A DNA stretch of 64,000 nucleotides from Leisingera caerulea DSM 24564 (GCF_000473325.1 NZ_KI421513.1:2055217-2119216), one strand, 5' to 3'. Positions 24,509 to 33,662 are shown, counted from the first letter of the stretch. A program made the numbers and translations. Notes: a model not told the origin generated them from the sequence alone.

Positions 24509-24927
24509 GCAACAGTGCTAAATACATGCTAAAATGACCTCTGAGACGATCCGCTCAACATGCGGAACCAGAGACTTATTTAAGTGCCTCGTCAGGAACA
24601 AAAAACGCGAGGGTATTCAGAAGTCCAGCCGGCTCAGAAGGCACTATCAAGTGTTGTCCATTTTTTGGATACGGTCCCCTGGTGGTTTCAGAAGTGCCAG
24701 GCGACGTTCAGGTCGTGCTAGGTATCATCGAAAAAGCTGTCAGATCTGTGGACGAGGGTTACGAAAGTGATACGGTCGCCTGGTTGTCGAATTGGTGTCT
24801 GACGCCGAAGCTCGAAATGGTCTCGGTGAGCGCCTTCGGCCGGACTAACCCTTACCGCTGTTCTCAGTATGGCTGGAGACAGGGTTTCTGAGCCAACTTC
24901 AGGGTTGGTATGACGCTTTGCTGGCAT
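24509..24927. other. Gene-poor junction after the relaxase
   Basis: Only short overlapping frames are seen (69 codons on each strand, 24682-24891 and 24718-24927), without recognisable motifs or ribosome-binding sites. This may be decayed sequence at the border between the mobility block and the copper island. Confidence 0.35.
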
Positions 24928-25287
24928 TCAGGATATTGCTGTTGTGCAGAGCATAGCCCAAAGGTCGTGCTGCCAATCGCCGCTGGGGGTGGCTGTGTTG
25001 ATCATGAATCTTTTGAGACCAGTGTCGACATATGCCGGTTCTCCGCATTTGACCCGAACCGGGTGTTTCCTAGTGTCGTCGTAGAGAACTGTGCCGTTTG
25101 CATCTGTTTGAACCAGTTTGATGGCGACTTCAAAGTCGAAGTCTTCCTCGCTGGTGACCTGGTATTGGGTCACGCTCAATTGAACCGTGGTGGCGTCCGG
25201 GAAACTGGCTGTGTGAAAGACTGTCTGTTGACCCGCGCTAGGCGTGGCAAAAAGAAGAAGACCAAACACTATTGGAAGGATATACAT
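24928..25287 (-). CDS. Hypothetical secreted protein
   Basis: 119 residues from ATG 25287, which begins a good signal peptide (MYILPIVFGLLLFATPSAGQ). The mature part is beta-rich with repeated Val/Thr strands (TVQLSVTQYQVTSEEDFDFE) and two cysteines (VKCGEP and AMLCTT). The family is not recognised. It stands alone between the relaxase and the copper genes. Confidence 0.6.
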   Translation of the reverse strand: MYILPIVFGLLLFATPSAGQQTVFHTASFPDATTVQLSVTQYQVTSEEDFDFEVAIKLVQTDANGTVLYDDTRKHPVRVKCGEPAYVDTGLKRFMINTATPSGDWQHDLWAMLCTTAIS

Positions 25288-25806
25288 ATCCCAACTCCCG
25301 CAGCGCTCGCCTCGTGACAAAAATAGCACAAATTGCCGCTGCGCACGACTCGAAAATTTGAAACGTAATGAGCTGTTCCAATCTTCGGTGCGCCCCGCGC
25401 TGGACCCAGATGCCGCAGGCCGGTGTCAAAATGTTTAACAAATATAGAACTTTAGAGCTTTCGCGCCGGCAGATCGGCTGAGCCGTCGGGAAAGACGTGA
25501 CGGCCGGTAACCTGCTCCACGGTCCACCGCGAACGCGTCCAGCAGCTGCGTGTTTCCGTGTCTCGGAAACGATGGGAGTGCATCATTTGCGGAAATGACC
25601 TGGGTACGGCTATGGGGCGAGAAAAGGGATCTACTTTGCATTAGCAATCGGCAAGCGAGTAATTGTTCGATCACCCGCCACAAGCTTGCCGCTGCTTAGT
25701 AGTACAGCAAAAATGCCCAGCTTTTAAGGGATACGTTGAGATACTTGCCCCTAGAAAGGATGCCATCAGGCAGTGCCAGGTGGCATCCAGTAAAGTGTCT
25801 TGAGGA
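25288..25806. other. Intergenic region before the EF-hand gene's terminator
   Basis: An 82-codon frame on the minus strand (25435-25683) has no recognisable motif and is doubtful. The right end contains the hairpin terminator of the EF-hand gene. Nothing else is supported. Confidence 0.35.
25758..25788 (-). terminator. Hairpin terminator after the EF-hand gene
   Basis: GGATGCCA (25758-25765) and TGGCATCC (25781-25788) form an 8-bp stem with a 15-base loop. Read leftward it is followed by TTTCTAG. It lies 19 bases after the stop at 25807. Confidence 0.6.
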
Positions 25807-26370
25807 TCAGTTATCCTTTGGCTGGTCCATCATACCATTGCCGGGCTGATTGCTTTTGGATTGCTGACCGCTATGGGCCATGCCGGATCCTGCCATCATC
25901 TGCTTCATGCGTGCCGTCTGGGCTGAGATCTCTTCCTCAGTCACCGCGCCGTTGCCGTCTGCATCGAGATGTTGAAAACGGTCTACCATTTGTTCGCGGA
26001 TTATAGCGCTGTGGAAGGATTCGAACTCATCGATCGAAAGCGTGCCATTGCTGTCCGCGTCGTACTCCTTCAGAGCGGATTGAAGTTTTTCCGCCAACAT
26101 GCCGGGTTTGCCCATGCCCAACATCTGGCGGTCCATCATGGCGCTGCCCATGGCGTGCCGCCCGTGCATCTGCATCATCATGTTATGCATTCGCTTCATG
26201 TCAGACATCATACCTCGGCCCATCATCTGCGAATCTGCATTTTGTTGCATCATGCCTGATGTATTGGCACCGGGTTTGCCGCTGTGGCCGTGGCTGGCCT
26301 CTGCCAGTGCTGCGCCCGCCAATGTGCCGGATACCGCGAGAGTAAGCGCAATAAGTTTCAAATTCGTCAT
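25807..26370 (-). CDS. Secreted Met-rich EF-hand protein
   Basis: 187 residues from ATG 26370 (AAAGG upstream); an earlier in-frame start at 26406 is less likely. A signal peptide ends near GAALAEA. A His/Met-rich stretch follows (MMGRGMMSDMKRMHNMMMQM). Two EF-hand loops come next, DADSNGTLSIDE and DADGNGAVTEEE. A second Met-rich tail (MKQMMAGSGMAH) closes the protein. Combined calcium-type loops and Met clusters are common in periplasmic proteins near copper genes, where Met-rich segments can bind Cu(I). It is divergent from a copper-type two-component system. Confidence 0.82.
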   Translation of the reverse strand: MTNLKLIALTLAVSGTLAGAALAEASHGHSGKPGANTSGMMQQNADSQMMGRGMMSDMKRMHNMMMQMHGRHAMGSAMMDRQMLGMGKPGMLAEKLQSALKEYDADSNGTLSIDEFESFHSAIIREQMVDRFQHLDADGNGAVTEEEISAQTARMKQMMAGSGMAHSGQQSKSNQPGNGMMDQPKDN

Positions 26371-26536
26371 GTCCAGACCTTTCCCAGGGTGTTTGGATAC
26401 ATCCAATTTGGGATGTCAGGCGTGAGCTTGCCAGAGCGCCGGGTCGGGGAATTGTATCGCCCTGTCACAGCCGAAGCAGTTGATACATTCTGCGACAAAA
26501 CTCTGCAGGACCACTTGCAGCAATAACCTATAATCG

Positions 26537-27268
26537 ATGCAAATGAATGAAATGCCACATATTCTCGTCGTTGACGATCACCGTGAAATCCGGGCTGCGG
26601 TAACACGATACCTGGAAAAGAACGGCATGCGCGCAACTGCAGCGCAAGACGCGGCAGAGATGGATGCGAAACTGGCAACCGGGCATTTCGATCTGATTGT
26701 TCTGGACGTGATGATGCCGGGTGAAGACGGGCTTTCGGTCTGCCGGAGACTGTCTGGGGAAGGCGGTATCCCAATCCTTATGCTGACGGCCCTTGGGCAG
26801 GAAACAGACCGGATAGTCGGCCTGGAGATCGGTGCCGACGACTATTTGCCCAAGCCATTCAATCCGCGCGAGCTATTGGCACGCATCAAAGCGATCTTGC
26901 GCCGCACCGATCGTTCCGAACCATTGGCAGGCCGCTTGGCCGGGAAAAACGTTCGGTTTGCCCAGTGGGTGCTGGACAGCGACCGTCGTGTCCTCATTGA
27001 CGGCACCGGGCAGGAAACTGCCCTGACCGGTGCCGACTTCAAGCTGTTGACGGTTTTGCTGGAGCGGGCGCGTTTGGTCCTGAGCCGGGATCAGCTTATG
27101 GATTTAACTGCGGGCCGGCGGGCGCCGCCGCTGGATCGGACAATAGACAACCAGATCAGCCGCTTGCGCCGCAAGATTGAGCAGGACCCCATGCAGCCGC
27201 GCCTGATCATCACCGTGCGCAACGGCGGCTATAGCTTGGCGGCAGATGTAGAGGTGATGGACGGATGA
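26537..27268 (+). CDS. OmpR-family response regulator (probably copper-responsive)
   Basis: 243 residues. The receiver domain has D13-D14, the phospho-acceptor D57 (LIVLDVMMPGEDG) and K108 region (LPKPFNPREL). The C-terminal winged helix (TGADFKLLTVLLERARLVLS, TIDNQISRLRRKIE) is OmpR type. The start could be 26537, 26543 or 26552. It overlaps the sensor kinase gene by 4 bases. Target genes are probably the divergent EF-hand gene and the downstream periplasmic copper genes, judged from context. Confidence 0.92.
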   Translation: MQMNEMPHILVVDDHREIRAAVTRYLEKNGMRATAAQDAAEMDAKLATGHFDLIVLDVMMPGEDGLSVCRRLSGEGGIPILMLTALGQETDRIVGLEIGADDYLPKPFNPRELLARIKAILRRTDRSEPLAGRLAGKNVRFAQWVLDSDRRVLIDGTGQETALTGADFKLLTVLLERARLVLSRDQLMDLTAGRRAPPLDRTIDNQISRLRRKIEQDPMQPRLIITVRNGGYSLAADVEVMDG

Positions 27269-28665
27269 GGCGTGTCCTCAACAGTCTGCGCGGCCAACTG
27301 GTGCTATTGGTGATCCTGGCGCTGGCCGCCGCTCAGGCGGTCAGCCTTTGGCTATTTGTCGACGAGCGCAGTTTGGCGGTACGCGCGGCTCTCGGAGCGG
27401 AAACTGCTGGACGTGCCGCCAATGTGGCCCGACTGATCGAAGAAGCGCCTGCAAGTCTACACGCCTCGATTCTACGGGCTGCGAATTCGCCGCTGGTACG
27501 GTTCGGTATCGCACCGGAGCCCGAAGTCGAACATATGACGCATAACGGCAATGGGATTGTCGAAGAGCGAGTGCGGGCACTTCTGGATGGTAACTTCAGC
27601 CGCGAGATCCGGGTTGAGCTGCATGAGGTTGATGGCGCGGATCTGCCGCTGCCCCACCTCGATCAGGAAATGGCCGCTATGCACCGGGAAATGATGCGCG
27701 GACACATGTCGGCGATTGAATTGAAGCTGTCCATTGCGTTGTCTGGCAGCCAATGGCTGAATGTTGATACCCGGTTTGAACGGCCGCCTTTGCAATGGCC
27801 GCTTTTTTCGACACTGACTTTTGCGCTTACAGCGGGCTTCATTCTAATTGTTGTGTTCTGGTTCTTGATGAGCCGGGTAACGGGACCGCTGCGCAGGCTT
27901 TCCGTTGCTGCTGACCGGTTGGGGAGGGGAGAAGACGTGGACGCACTGCCTGCGGTAGGGCCATGCGAAGTGCAAGATCTGACCGATGCGTTTAACCGGA
28001 TGCAAGAACGCCTGAAACGTTTTGTTGCAGATCGCACCCGGCTGCTGGCGGCGTTGGGCCATGACCTTCGATCGCCTTTGACAGCTATGCGGGTCAGGGC
28101 AGAATTTGTCGACGAGGAGGAAACCCGGGACAGCCTCATATCTTCGATCGAGGAAATGCAGAGCATGGTAGACTCGGTATTGGCTTTCGCCCGGGGGCTG
28201 GCGGTGTCCGAGCCGCTAGAGGTGTGTGAACTGGGTAAGTTCCTGGAACAGCTGCGCGCTGATATGCTTGATCGCTTCGATTTACATCCAGGGGTGACGA
28301 CAGAAGTTGGCCTGCGGCCAAACGCGATGCGGCGGGCTTTGCGCAACGTGATCGAGAACGCGCTGCGCTATGGTGGCTGGGCGCGGGTTGGATACGGGAT
28401 CGATGGCAAAAACGCTTTGATCACGGTGGTAGACTCCGGCCCAGGTATCCCTGAGGAAGATTTGGAGCGGGTGTTTGATCCGTTTCTGCGGCTGGAGGCG
28501 TCGCGGTCGCTCGAAACCGGCGGCTACGGGCTCGGCTTATCCATCGCTCGTACGATTGCGCGGGCTCATGGCGGTGACATAACCCTGGCTAACCGTCCGG
28601 ATGGCGGGCTGTTGGCGACGCTCGCAATCCCTCTGGCGAAGGATCAAACCGAAATTGAAACGTGA
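27265..28665 (+). CDS. Sensor histidine kinase with Met/His-rich periplasmic loop
   Basis: 466 residues. TM1 (residues 12-32) and TM2 (186-204) flank a periplasmic domain of about 150 residues. Near its end is H131, M136, M139, H140, M143, M144, H147 and M148 (HLDQEMAAMHREMMRGHM), a likely Cu(I)-binding stretch. HAMP (205-255), HisKA with H266 (ALGHDLRSPLTAM), then the ATPase boxes NVIENALRYG, DSGPGIPEED and GYGLGLSIA. Arrangement and genomic setting suggest a CusS/CopS-type sensor of periplasmic copper. Confidence 0.92.
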   Translation: MRRVLNSLRGQLVLLVILALAAAQAVSLWLFVDERSLAVRAALGAETAGRAANVARLIEEAPASLHASILRAANSPLVRFGIAPEPEVEHMTHNGNGIVEERVRALLDGNFSREIRVELHEVDGADLPLPHLDQEMAAMHREMMRGHMSAIELKLSIALSGSQWLNVDTRFERPPLQWPLFSTLTFALTAGFILIVVFWFLMSRVTGPLRRLSVAADRLGRGEDVDALPAVGPCEVQDLTDAFNRMQERLKRFVADRTRLLAALGHDLRSPLTAMRVRAEFVDEEETRDSLISSIEEMQSMVDSVLAFARGLAVSEPLEVCELGKFLEQLRADMLDRFDLHPGVTTEVGLRPNAMRRALRNVIENALRYGGWARVGYGIDGKNALITVVDSGPGIPEEDLERVFDPFLRLEASRSLETGGYGLGLSIARTIARAHGGDITLANRPDGGLLATLAIPLAKDQTEIET

Positions 28666-28678
28666 ACCGGAGACAAAG

Positions 28679-29005
28679 ATGAAACGACAGGTTGCAACTC
28701 TGGCAATTGTGCTTCTGCCCTTGGCTTCTGCTGTGGCTTGGGCGGATACTTCGGGTGACTGGGACCGGGGATATGGCCACATGATGTGGGCAGGCGGCTT
28801 CGGTATGCTCGGCGCCCTGATGATGCTGCTGTTCTGGGGAGCGTTTATTGCTCTCATCGTAGTGGCGGTGCGATGGCTGACTGACAAGCGTAGCGCAGGC
28901 CCGGACACCTCTAGTGACGCGCTGAAGGTGCTGCGCAGCAGGTTTGCCCAAGGTGAAATCGACGAAGAAGAGTTCAGGCGCCGCAAGGCCGCACTCGACG
29001 AATGA
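28679..29005 (+). CDS. SHOCT-domain small membrane protein
   Basis: 108 residues from ATG 28679, 13 bases after the kinase gene. A signal-like N-terminus (QVATLAIVLLPLASAVAWAD) and one more membrane segment (LGALMMLLFWGAFIALIVVA) are followed by the SHOCT motif (DALKVLRSRFAQGEIDEEEF). SHOCT tails mediate oligomerisation or interaction. Such short proteins are frequent next to copper sensor pairs; function is unknown. Confidence 0.85.
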   Translation: MKRQVATLAIVLLPLASAVAWADTSGDWDRGYGHMMWAGGFGMLGALMMLLFWGAFIALIVVAVRWLTDKRSAGPDTSSDALKVLRSRFAQGEIDEEEFRRRKAALDE

Positions 29006-29180
29006 CATCTCATGCTCCGCGTATTGCGGCGCGTGTCAGAGGCTGAGCCGGAGGCAGGGGCTCGTGAAAGAAATGGCAGGCAAGCAGACGTGCTGATTAT
29101 CGAGGGCGCAGCGGGTGTTAATCTTTGGCAGGGGCTCAGAAGACTATACGGTACCGGTGAAACAGTCAGAAGGAGGAATT

Positions 29181-29768
29181 ATGCTGAGACGGGATTTCAT
29201 TGTCGGGGCAGGGGCGTTGACGGTGCTGGGTTCAAAGGGCAGCGCGCATACGCCAACGCTTCCGGTCTACGATATGCCCGAAGAGCTTTTGCCGCGCGAG
29301 GTGCGCATCCAGAACGACCTTACGCCATATGAGGTGCATGTGGATCCAGAGCAGTTCGCACTGTACTGGACGCTGCCTGAGGGCCGCGCGATCCGTTATG
29401 CGGTCGGGATTGGCCGGCCTGGCCTGTACGAGGCGGGCGAATTCTATGTCGGCGCGAAAAAGGTGTGGCCCAGTTGGAAGCCGACACCGGACATGATACA
29501 GCGCGAACCGCACCGCTATGCCAGGTTTGCCGATGGCATGCCCGGTGGTCTCGGTAATCCACTTGGCTCACGCGCGCTTTATCTGTTTCAGCCCGGGCGC
29601 GGGGATACGTTTCTGCGTATTCACGGCACCAATGAACCGGACACAATCGGACGGCGCGTGTCGAATGGTTGTGCAAGGCTGGTAAACGATCAGATGATCA
29701 ACCTCTACGACAGGGTGCCGTTGGATACCCGGGTTGTGCTTCACCCCGTGGTGAACTTGCCAGCCTGA
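29181..29768 (+). CDS. L,D-transpeptidase (YkuD domain), periplasmic
   Basis: 195 residues from ATG 29181 (AAGGAGG upstream). A twin-arginine-like or standard signal (MLRRDFIVGAGALTVLG) precedes the ErfK/YbiS/YkuD fold. Catalytic H148 (RIHGTNEPDTIG) and C164 (RRVSNGCARLVND) are present. The family makes 3-3 peptidoglycan cross-links or attaches proteins to peptidoglycan. L,D-transpeptidases are known to be inhibited by copper, so a copper-island copy may be a spare or altered enzyme; that link is inference. Confidence 0.9.
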   Translation: MLRRDFIVGAGALTVLGSKGSAHTPTLPVYDMPEELLPREVRIQNDLTPYEVHVDPEQFALYWTLPEGRAIRYAVGIGRPGLYEAGEFYVGAKKVWPSWKPTPDMIQREPHRYARFADGMPGGLGNPLGSRALYLFQPGRGDTFLRIHGTNEPDTIGRRVSNGCARLVNDQMINLYDRVPLDTRVVLHPVVNLPA

Positions 29769-29790
29769 GGTTGCGCATAGGACTTGCCGG

Positions 29791-30081
29791 TTGTCGGATA
29801 GGCAGAGTTCGGTCCGAGATGCAGAGAGATGCGTCCCCAAACGTTCACTAACCGCACCACGGCCTTGGCAGGGGCGCGGTGTGGGAGCTCTAGAAGCCTG
29901 TCATGGAAAAGCAGGCGCTCGGGCCCGTCCTAAGAACTTGGGCGAATGTGTCTGGGATACTCTCGGATACAAAAATGGTGATGAGGCGGCATTGACGTTC
30001 CCATGCTGGAAGGCGGCAGTGCAAAGCCAAGGGAGACGCGGTTTGGAAGCAGTAGAGGCATACCGCCCTCCGCCAAACTGA
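29791..30081 (+). CDS. Possible CutF-like leader ORF before multicopper oxidase 1 (doubtful)
   Basis: A 96-codon frame (TTG start) ends EAYRPPPN just five bases before a 13-bp stem-loop, then the oxidase gene. The proline-rich end and the hairpin recall the cutF-cutO arrangement of Rhodobacter capsulatus. However, no signal peptide, no ATG and no CxxxC motif are visible (single Cys in GECVW and FPCWKAAV), so this may be a decayed or misread leader. The true start, if any, is probably a GTG further in. Confidence 0.3.
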   Translation: MSDRQSSVRDAERCVPKRSLTAPRPWQGRGVGALEACHGKAGARARPKNLGECVWDTLGYKNGDEAALTFPCWKAAVQSQGRRGLEAVEAYRPPPN

Positions 30082-30085
30082 GTGA

Positions 30086-30115
30086 ATGTTCTGATTATTG
30101 AGATAATCAGAACAT
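30086..30115 (+). promoter_or_regulatory. Perfect 13-bp stem-loop in the leader of multicopper oxidase 1
   Basis: ATGTTCTGATTAT (30086-30098) and ATAATCAGAACAT (30103-30115) form a perfect stem with a 4-base TGAG loop. It lies 45 bases before the oxidase ATG. It is AT-rich with no U-tract, so it could be an operator or a translation-control hairpin rather than a terminator. Confidence 0.7.
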
Positions 30116-30160
30116 CAGTGAACCGTCCCTCGCGGTTCGCTTGTCTGAGAGGAAAGAGAA

Positions 30161-31555
30161 ATGTTTTCAAGACGAGGGTTTCTGACAGCGGCGGGTGCCG
30201 CTGGCGTGTTGGCGGAATTGCCGGTCCGGGGGGATGCCCTGGTGCCGGACATGATGGAGTTGCGCGCCACCGTCAAAGCGGTGCAGCTACTGCCGTCAGA
30301 CTACCCAAAAACTGAGATTTGGGGTTATTCAGGCGGCACGCCGGGACCGGAAATCCGGGTGCCCCAAGGCGGCCGGGTGCGACGGCGTTTTGTCAACGAT
30401 CTGCCGCAGGCAAGCACGGTCCATTGGCACGGCATCCGCGCGGCGAATTCGATGGATGGGGTTGCTGGGCTTACCCAGGCACCGGTTCAGCCACGGGGCA
30501 GCTTCGACTATGATTTCACCGTTCGGGATGCAGGCACCTATTGGTATCACGCGCACAACCGGTCCGTCGAACAGGTGGCGCGCGGACTGCACGGCCCGCT
30601 CATTGTTGACGAAAAGGCACCTCCGGATATTGACCGGGATATCACACTGGTACTCGATGACTGGCTGCTGGAACCTGATGGCGGGCAGCTAAATCCAGAC
30701 TTCGAGACGCGCCATGACCGGTCACATGCTGGCCGGTTGGGCAATTTCATTTCGACCAACGGACAGTCAGCCTGGACCCAATCGGTCAAGCGGCATGAGC
30801 GGCTCCGGCTTCGGCTGATCAATGCCTCCAACGCTAGGATCTTCATGCTGGCGCTGGTCAACTTCGAGGGCTGGGTGATGGCGCTGGACGGGATGCCGCT
30901 GCCAGCACCCAAGACCGTTTCGGGAGATTTGCTGCTCGGTCCCGGCCAGCGTGCTGATCTCCTTGTAGATGTCACAGCCGGAGACGGCGAAGAGGCGTTT
31001 CTCGCGCGGATCGAGGACAATCAAGGCTATGCCCAGGCTGCCTTCCCGGTGCGCGGCGTGTCCAGTAGCGCCCGGCGCGGTTCCCCGGCGCCGCTTCCGC
31101 CGAACCCGGCGATGGAGGTGACGGGGTTGGATGCTGCGAGGGAGCTGCGGCTTGACATGGCTGGCGGAGCAATGGGTTCGCTGCGCAGTGCTGTTCTTAA
31201 CGGGCAGAACACCGGGTTCCGGCAAATGGTGGAGGCGAACCAGTTCTGGGCCTTCAACGGTACTGTTGGCATGACGCAGACTCCGCTGGCCACGGTGGCG
31301 CGGGGCGAGACTGTCCGGGTCACAGTGTCCAACGACACAGCATTCCCGCACGCTATGCATCTGCACGGGATGCATTTCCGCACCGTAAATGCCGATGGCT
31401 CGATGGGCCACCTGCGCGACACGCTTCTCAGCTTTGCCGGCGAAAGCCACGAGATTGCTTTTGTTGCCGATAATCCCGGCGATTGGGCATTCCACTGTCA
31501 CATGCTTTCGCATGCGGCCTCTGGCATGATGACCTGGATCCGGGTGCAGGCATGA
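30161..31555 (+). CDS. Multicopper oxidase 1 (CueO/CutO-like), periplasmic
   Basis: 464 residues with a twin-arginine signal (FSRRGFLTAAGA). All four copper motifs are present: H88-W-H90-G, H130-A-H132 (YWYHAHNR), the HAMHLHGMHF block and the HCHMLSHAASGM block containing the T1 cysteine and an axial Met. It should oxidise Cu(I) to less toxic Cu(II) with oxygen as acceptor. The stop overlaps the next cytochrome c gene (ATGA). CueO's long Met-rich insert is not obvious here. Confidence 0.92.
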   Translation: MFSRRGFLTAAGAAGVLAELPVRGDALVPDMMELRATVKAVQLLPSDYPKTEIWGYSGGTPGPEIRVPQGGRVRRRFVNDLPQASTVHWHGIRAANSMDGVAGLTQAPVQPRGSFDYDFTVRDAGTYWYHAHNRSVEQVARGLHGPLIVDEKAPPDIDRDITLVLDDWLLEPDGGQLNPDFETRHDRSHAGRLGNFISTNGQSAWTQSVKRHERLRLRLINASNARIFMLALVNFEGWVMALDGMPLPAPKTVSGDLLLGPGQRADLLVDVTAGDGEEAFLARIEDNQGYAQAAFPVRGVSSSARRGSPAPLPPNPAMEVTGLDAARELRLDMAGGAMGSLRSAVLNGQNTGFRQMVEANQFWAFNGTVGMTQTPLATVARGETVRVTVSNDTAFPHAMHLHGMHFRTVNADGSMGHLRDTLLSFAGESHEIAFVADNPGDWAFHCHMLSHAASGMMTWIRVQA

Positions 31556-32034
31556 CGCGGGCGGTCATCAGTGCGGCGGCGGTGCTGGCGGTCGCCGGAG
31601 TTGCAGCGGCGTGGGTTTTCCGGCCTTCTTTCCCGGTCGCGCCAATGGCTGATGCGGTGTCAGTTGCACAGGGAAAGGTGCTCTATGCGGAGTACTGTGC
31701 GTCTTGCCACGGGGCAAATCTTGAGGGCCAGCCGAATTGGCGCGGCCCAGGGGAGGATGGCCGCCTGCCGGCGCCTCCGCATGATGAGACGGGCCACACT
31801 TGGCACCATTCTGACCGAATGCTGTTCGAATATACCAAATTGGGGGGGCAGGCTGCGCTAGCAAACAGCGGAGTCGCCTTGGACAGCGGCATGCCAGGCT
31901 TTGGCAGCCAGCTGAGTGATGCGCAAATTCGCGGTATCCTGAATTTCATAAAATCAGCTTGGCCCGAGCGCGAGCAGCGGTACCAAGCAGAAAGAACAGA
32001 AGTAGAAGCCCAGCAAGAAGGAAGAAACCAATGA
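31552..32034 (+). CDS. Membrane-anchored monoheme cytochrome c
   Basis: 160 residues from ATG 31552, which overlaps the oxidase TGA. One N-terminal hydrophobic segment (VISAAAVLAVAGVAAAWVF) is followed by the heme site C49-A-S-C52-H53 and a probable axial Met in DSGMPGFGSQL. A charged tail ends the protein. Translational coupling to a multicopper oxidase and a DsbA suggests an electron-transfer role in periplasmic copper oxidation. Confidence 0.9.
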   Translation: MTRAVISAAAVLAVAGVAAAWVFRPSFPVAPMADAVSVAQGKVLYAEYCASCHGANLEGQPNWRGPGEDGRLPAPPHDETGHTWHHSDRMLFEYTKLGGQAALANSGVALDSGMPGFGSQLSDAQIRGILNFIKSAWPEREQRYQAERTEVEAQQEGRNQ

Positions 32035-32762
32035 TCCGTCCTAAACGTATTTTGCCGTTACTCTGTCTTACCTTTTTGCCTTTGCCCGGCTTGGCCAAAG
32101 AATTGACAGAGGCGGAGATCAAGCAACTGGTCTATGAGGCAATCCTGGAGCGGCCCGAAATCATCATGCAGGCGGTCGAAATGCTGCAGCTTGACCAGGA
32201 CGCCGCCAAAGCTGAAGCTGCTCGGGTGGTTCTTGACAACAACCGTGCCACGCTGGAACGCGATCCCAACGCCCCGGTTCTGGGCAATCCCGAAGGGGAT
32301 GTAACAGTTGTCGAGTTCTTCGACTACAACTGCCCCTATTGCCGCCGTGCGATGGCTCCGGTGCAGGGGCTGCTGAAAGATGATGACAATGTCCGGCTGG
32401 TCTACCGCGAGTGGCCCATCCTGGGCGAGGGTTCTGTCTTTGCTGCACGTGCCGCTCTGGCGTCGCGCAAACAAGGCAAGTACGAAGAATTCCATTGGGC
32501 GCTGATGGGAATGGAGGGCAGGGCCACAGAGGCTTCGGTCATCCGTATCGCACGTGAAACCGGGCTGGACGTGGAACAGCTGCGCCGGGACATGGACGCG
32601 CCGGAGGTGGAGGAGCATATTGCCACTTCTATGGCGCTGTCGCGCAAGTTGGGCTTCAACGGCACGCCCTCTTTCGTAATTGGCGAAAACTTGATTCCCG
32701 GTTTTGTTGAGCAACCGCAACTGCAAGAATTGGTAAAACAGGCACGCGAAGCTGCGGATTAA
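32031..32762 (+). CDS. DsbA/ScsC-type periplasmic thiol oxidoreductase
   Basis: 243 residues from ATG 32031, overlapping the cytochrome stop (ATGA). A signal peptide ends near LPGLAKE. A helical N-terminal segment of ~60 residues (ELTEAEIKQLVYEAI) of the kind used for trimerisation in ScsC-like proteins comes first. The thioredoxin domain follows, with C101-P-Y-C104 and cis-Pro loop NGTPSFVIGE. It belongs to the copper-linked DsbA/Com1 group. It may protect or repair periplasmic thiols oxidised by copper. Confidence 0.9.
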   Translation: MIRPKRILPLLCLTFLPLPGLAKELTEAEIKQLVYEAILERPEIIMQAVEMLQLDQDAAKAEAARVVLDNNRATLERDPNAPVLGNPEGDVTVVEFFDYNCPYCRRAMAPVQGLLKDDDNVRLVYREWPILGEGSVFAARAALASRKQGKYEEFHWALMGMEGRATEASVIRIARETGLDVEQLRRDMDAPEVEEHIATSMALSRKLGFNGTPSFVIGENLIPGFVEQPQLQELVKQAREAAD

Positions 32763-32981
32763 TAACGATTGCTCTATTGCGGGCAACATCAATCAGGGCC
32801 GGTGCAATATTGCTTGGAAAACTCGCCTATTTTGTATCGAGCTGTCGCAAAGCGCTTTGCTACGACTGAGCGATACATTTGCCCATCCGGGCAAGGTGGA
32901 TCGGCCAATCCTAAATGTCCTAGTCTGTGGAAGATGGCGGTACATCAAAAAACGCGCCAACGATTTCGACGAGGAAGGCAC

Positions 32982-33662
32982 ATGCTGCGCACAGGACGAT
33001 TACCGGATTTCCGTCGCCGCCACAGGTCGGTGCTAGCGGTTATGGCCGTCGCTTTGTTGATGGTGCTTGTTCTTTGGAAGGCTGATGCTTTGCCGCCTGC
33101 AATGACGCGTGCAGACATTACAGCTTGGGTCGATGCGGCTGGCATCTTGGGGCCGCTGGTGATCGTAGGGCTGATGACTATGGCGATCGTTGCCAGCCCT
33201 TTGCCTTCAGCTCCTGTAGCGGTGGCAGCCGGGGCGGCCTACGGGCATTTGCTGGGCACCGGTCTCGTTGCACTGGGGGCCGAGTTGGGAGCGATCATCG
33301 CCTTTCTGATTGCCCGGCGATTGGGGCGCTCGGCTATCCAGCGCTATCTGGGCGCTAAGCTTGAGACAGGTCTCATGGGATCGCAGAATGCACTGATGCT
33401 GACGGTGTTTGGCAGCCGCCTTTTGCCCTTCGTCTCATTTGACTTGATCAGCTATGCAGCAGGGCTGACTGCATTGCGGTTCTGGCGCTTCGCACTCGCA
33501 ACCGCGGCTGGCATTTTGCCAGCGAGCTTCATCCTGGCGCATCTTGGCAGTGAGCTGGCCGGGCCTGATGGACCTGGTGCCATCTGGGCAGTGCTGGGGC
33601 TAGGGCTGCTGACCGGAGCGCCTCTTCTTTGGGCAACCTGGAAGCGAGAGCAAGGCGGTTGA
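32982..33662 (+). CDS. TVP38/TMEM64 (DedA-like) membrane protein
   Basis: 226 residues from ATG 32982 (GAGGAAGG upstream); the longer open frame has no good start. Five or six membrane segments are visible, with the family motif region FLIARRLGRSAIQRYLG and GSRLLPFVSFDLISYAAGLT. These proteins are proposed lipid scramblases or transporters of undecaprenyl phosphate or phospholipids. The metal link is contextual only. Confidence 0.85.
   Translation: MLRTGRLPDFRRRHRSVLAVMAVALLMVLVLWKADALPPAMTRADITAWVDAAGILGPLVIVGLMTMAIVASPLPSAPVAVAAGAAYGHLLGTGLVALGAELGAIIAFLIARRLGRSAIQRYLGAKLETGLMGSQNALMLTVFGSRLLPFVSFDLISYAAGLTALRFWRFALATAAGILPASFILAHLGSELAGPDGPGAIWAVLGLGLLTGAPLLWATWKREQGG

Larger units (their letters stand above)
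29769..30160. other. Intergenic region between L,D-transpeptidase and multicopper oxidase 1
   Basis: It holds the doubtful leader frame ending at 30081, the stem-loop at 30086-30115 and the ribosome-binding site GAGAGGAAAGAG just before the oxidase ATG. No other gene is supported. Confidence 0.5.
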
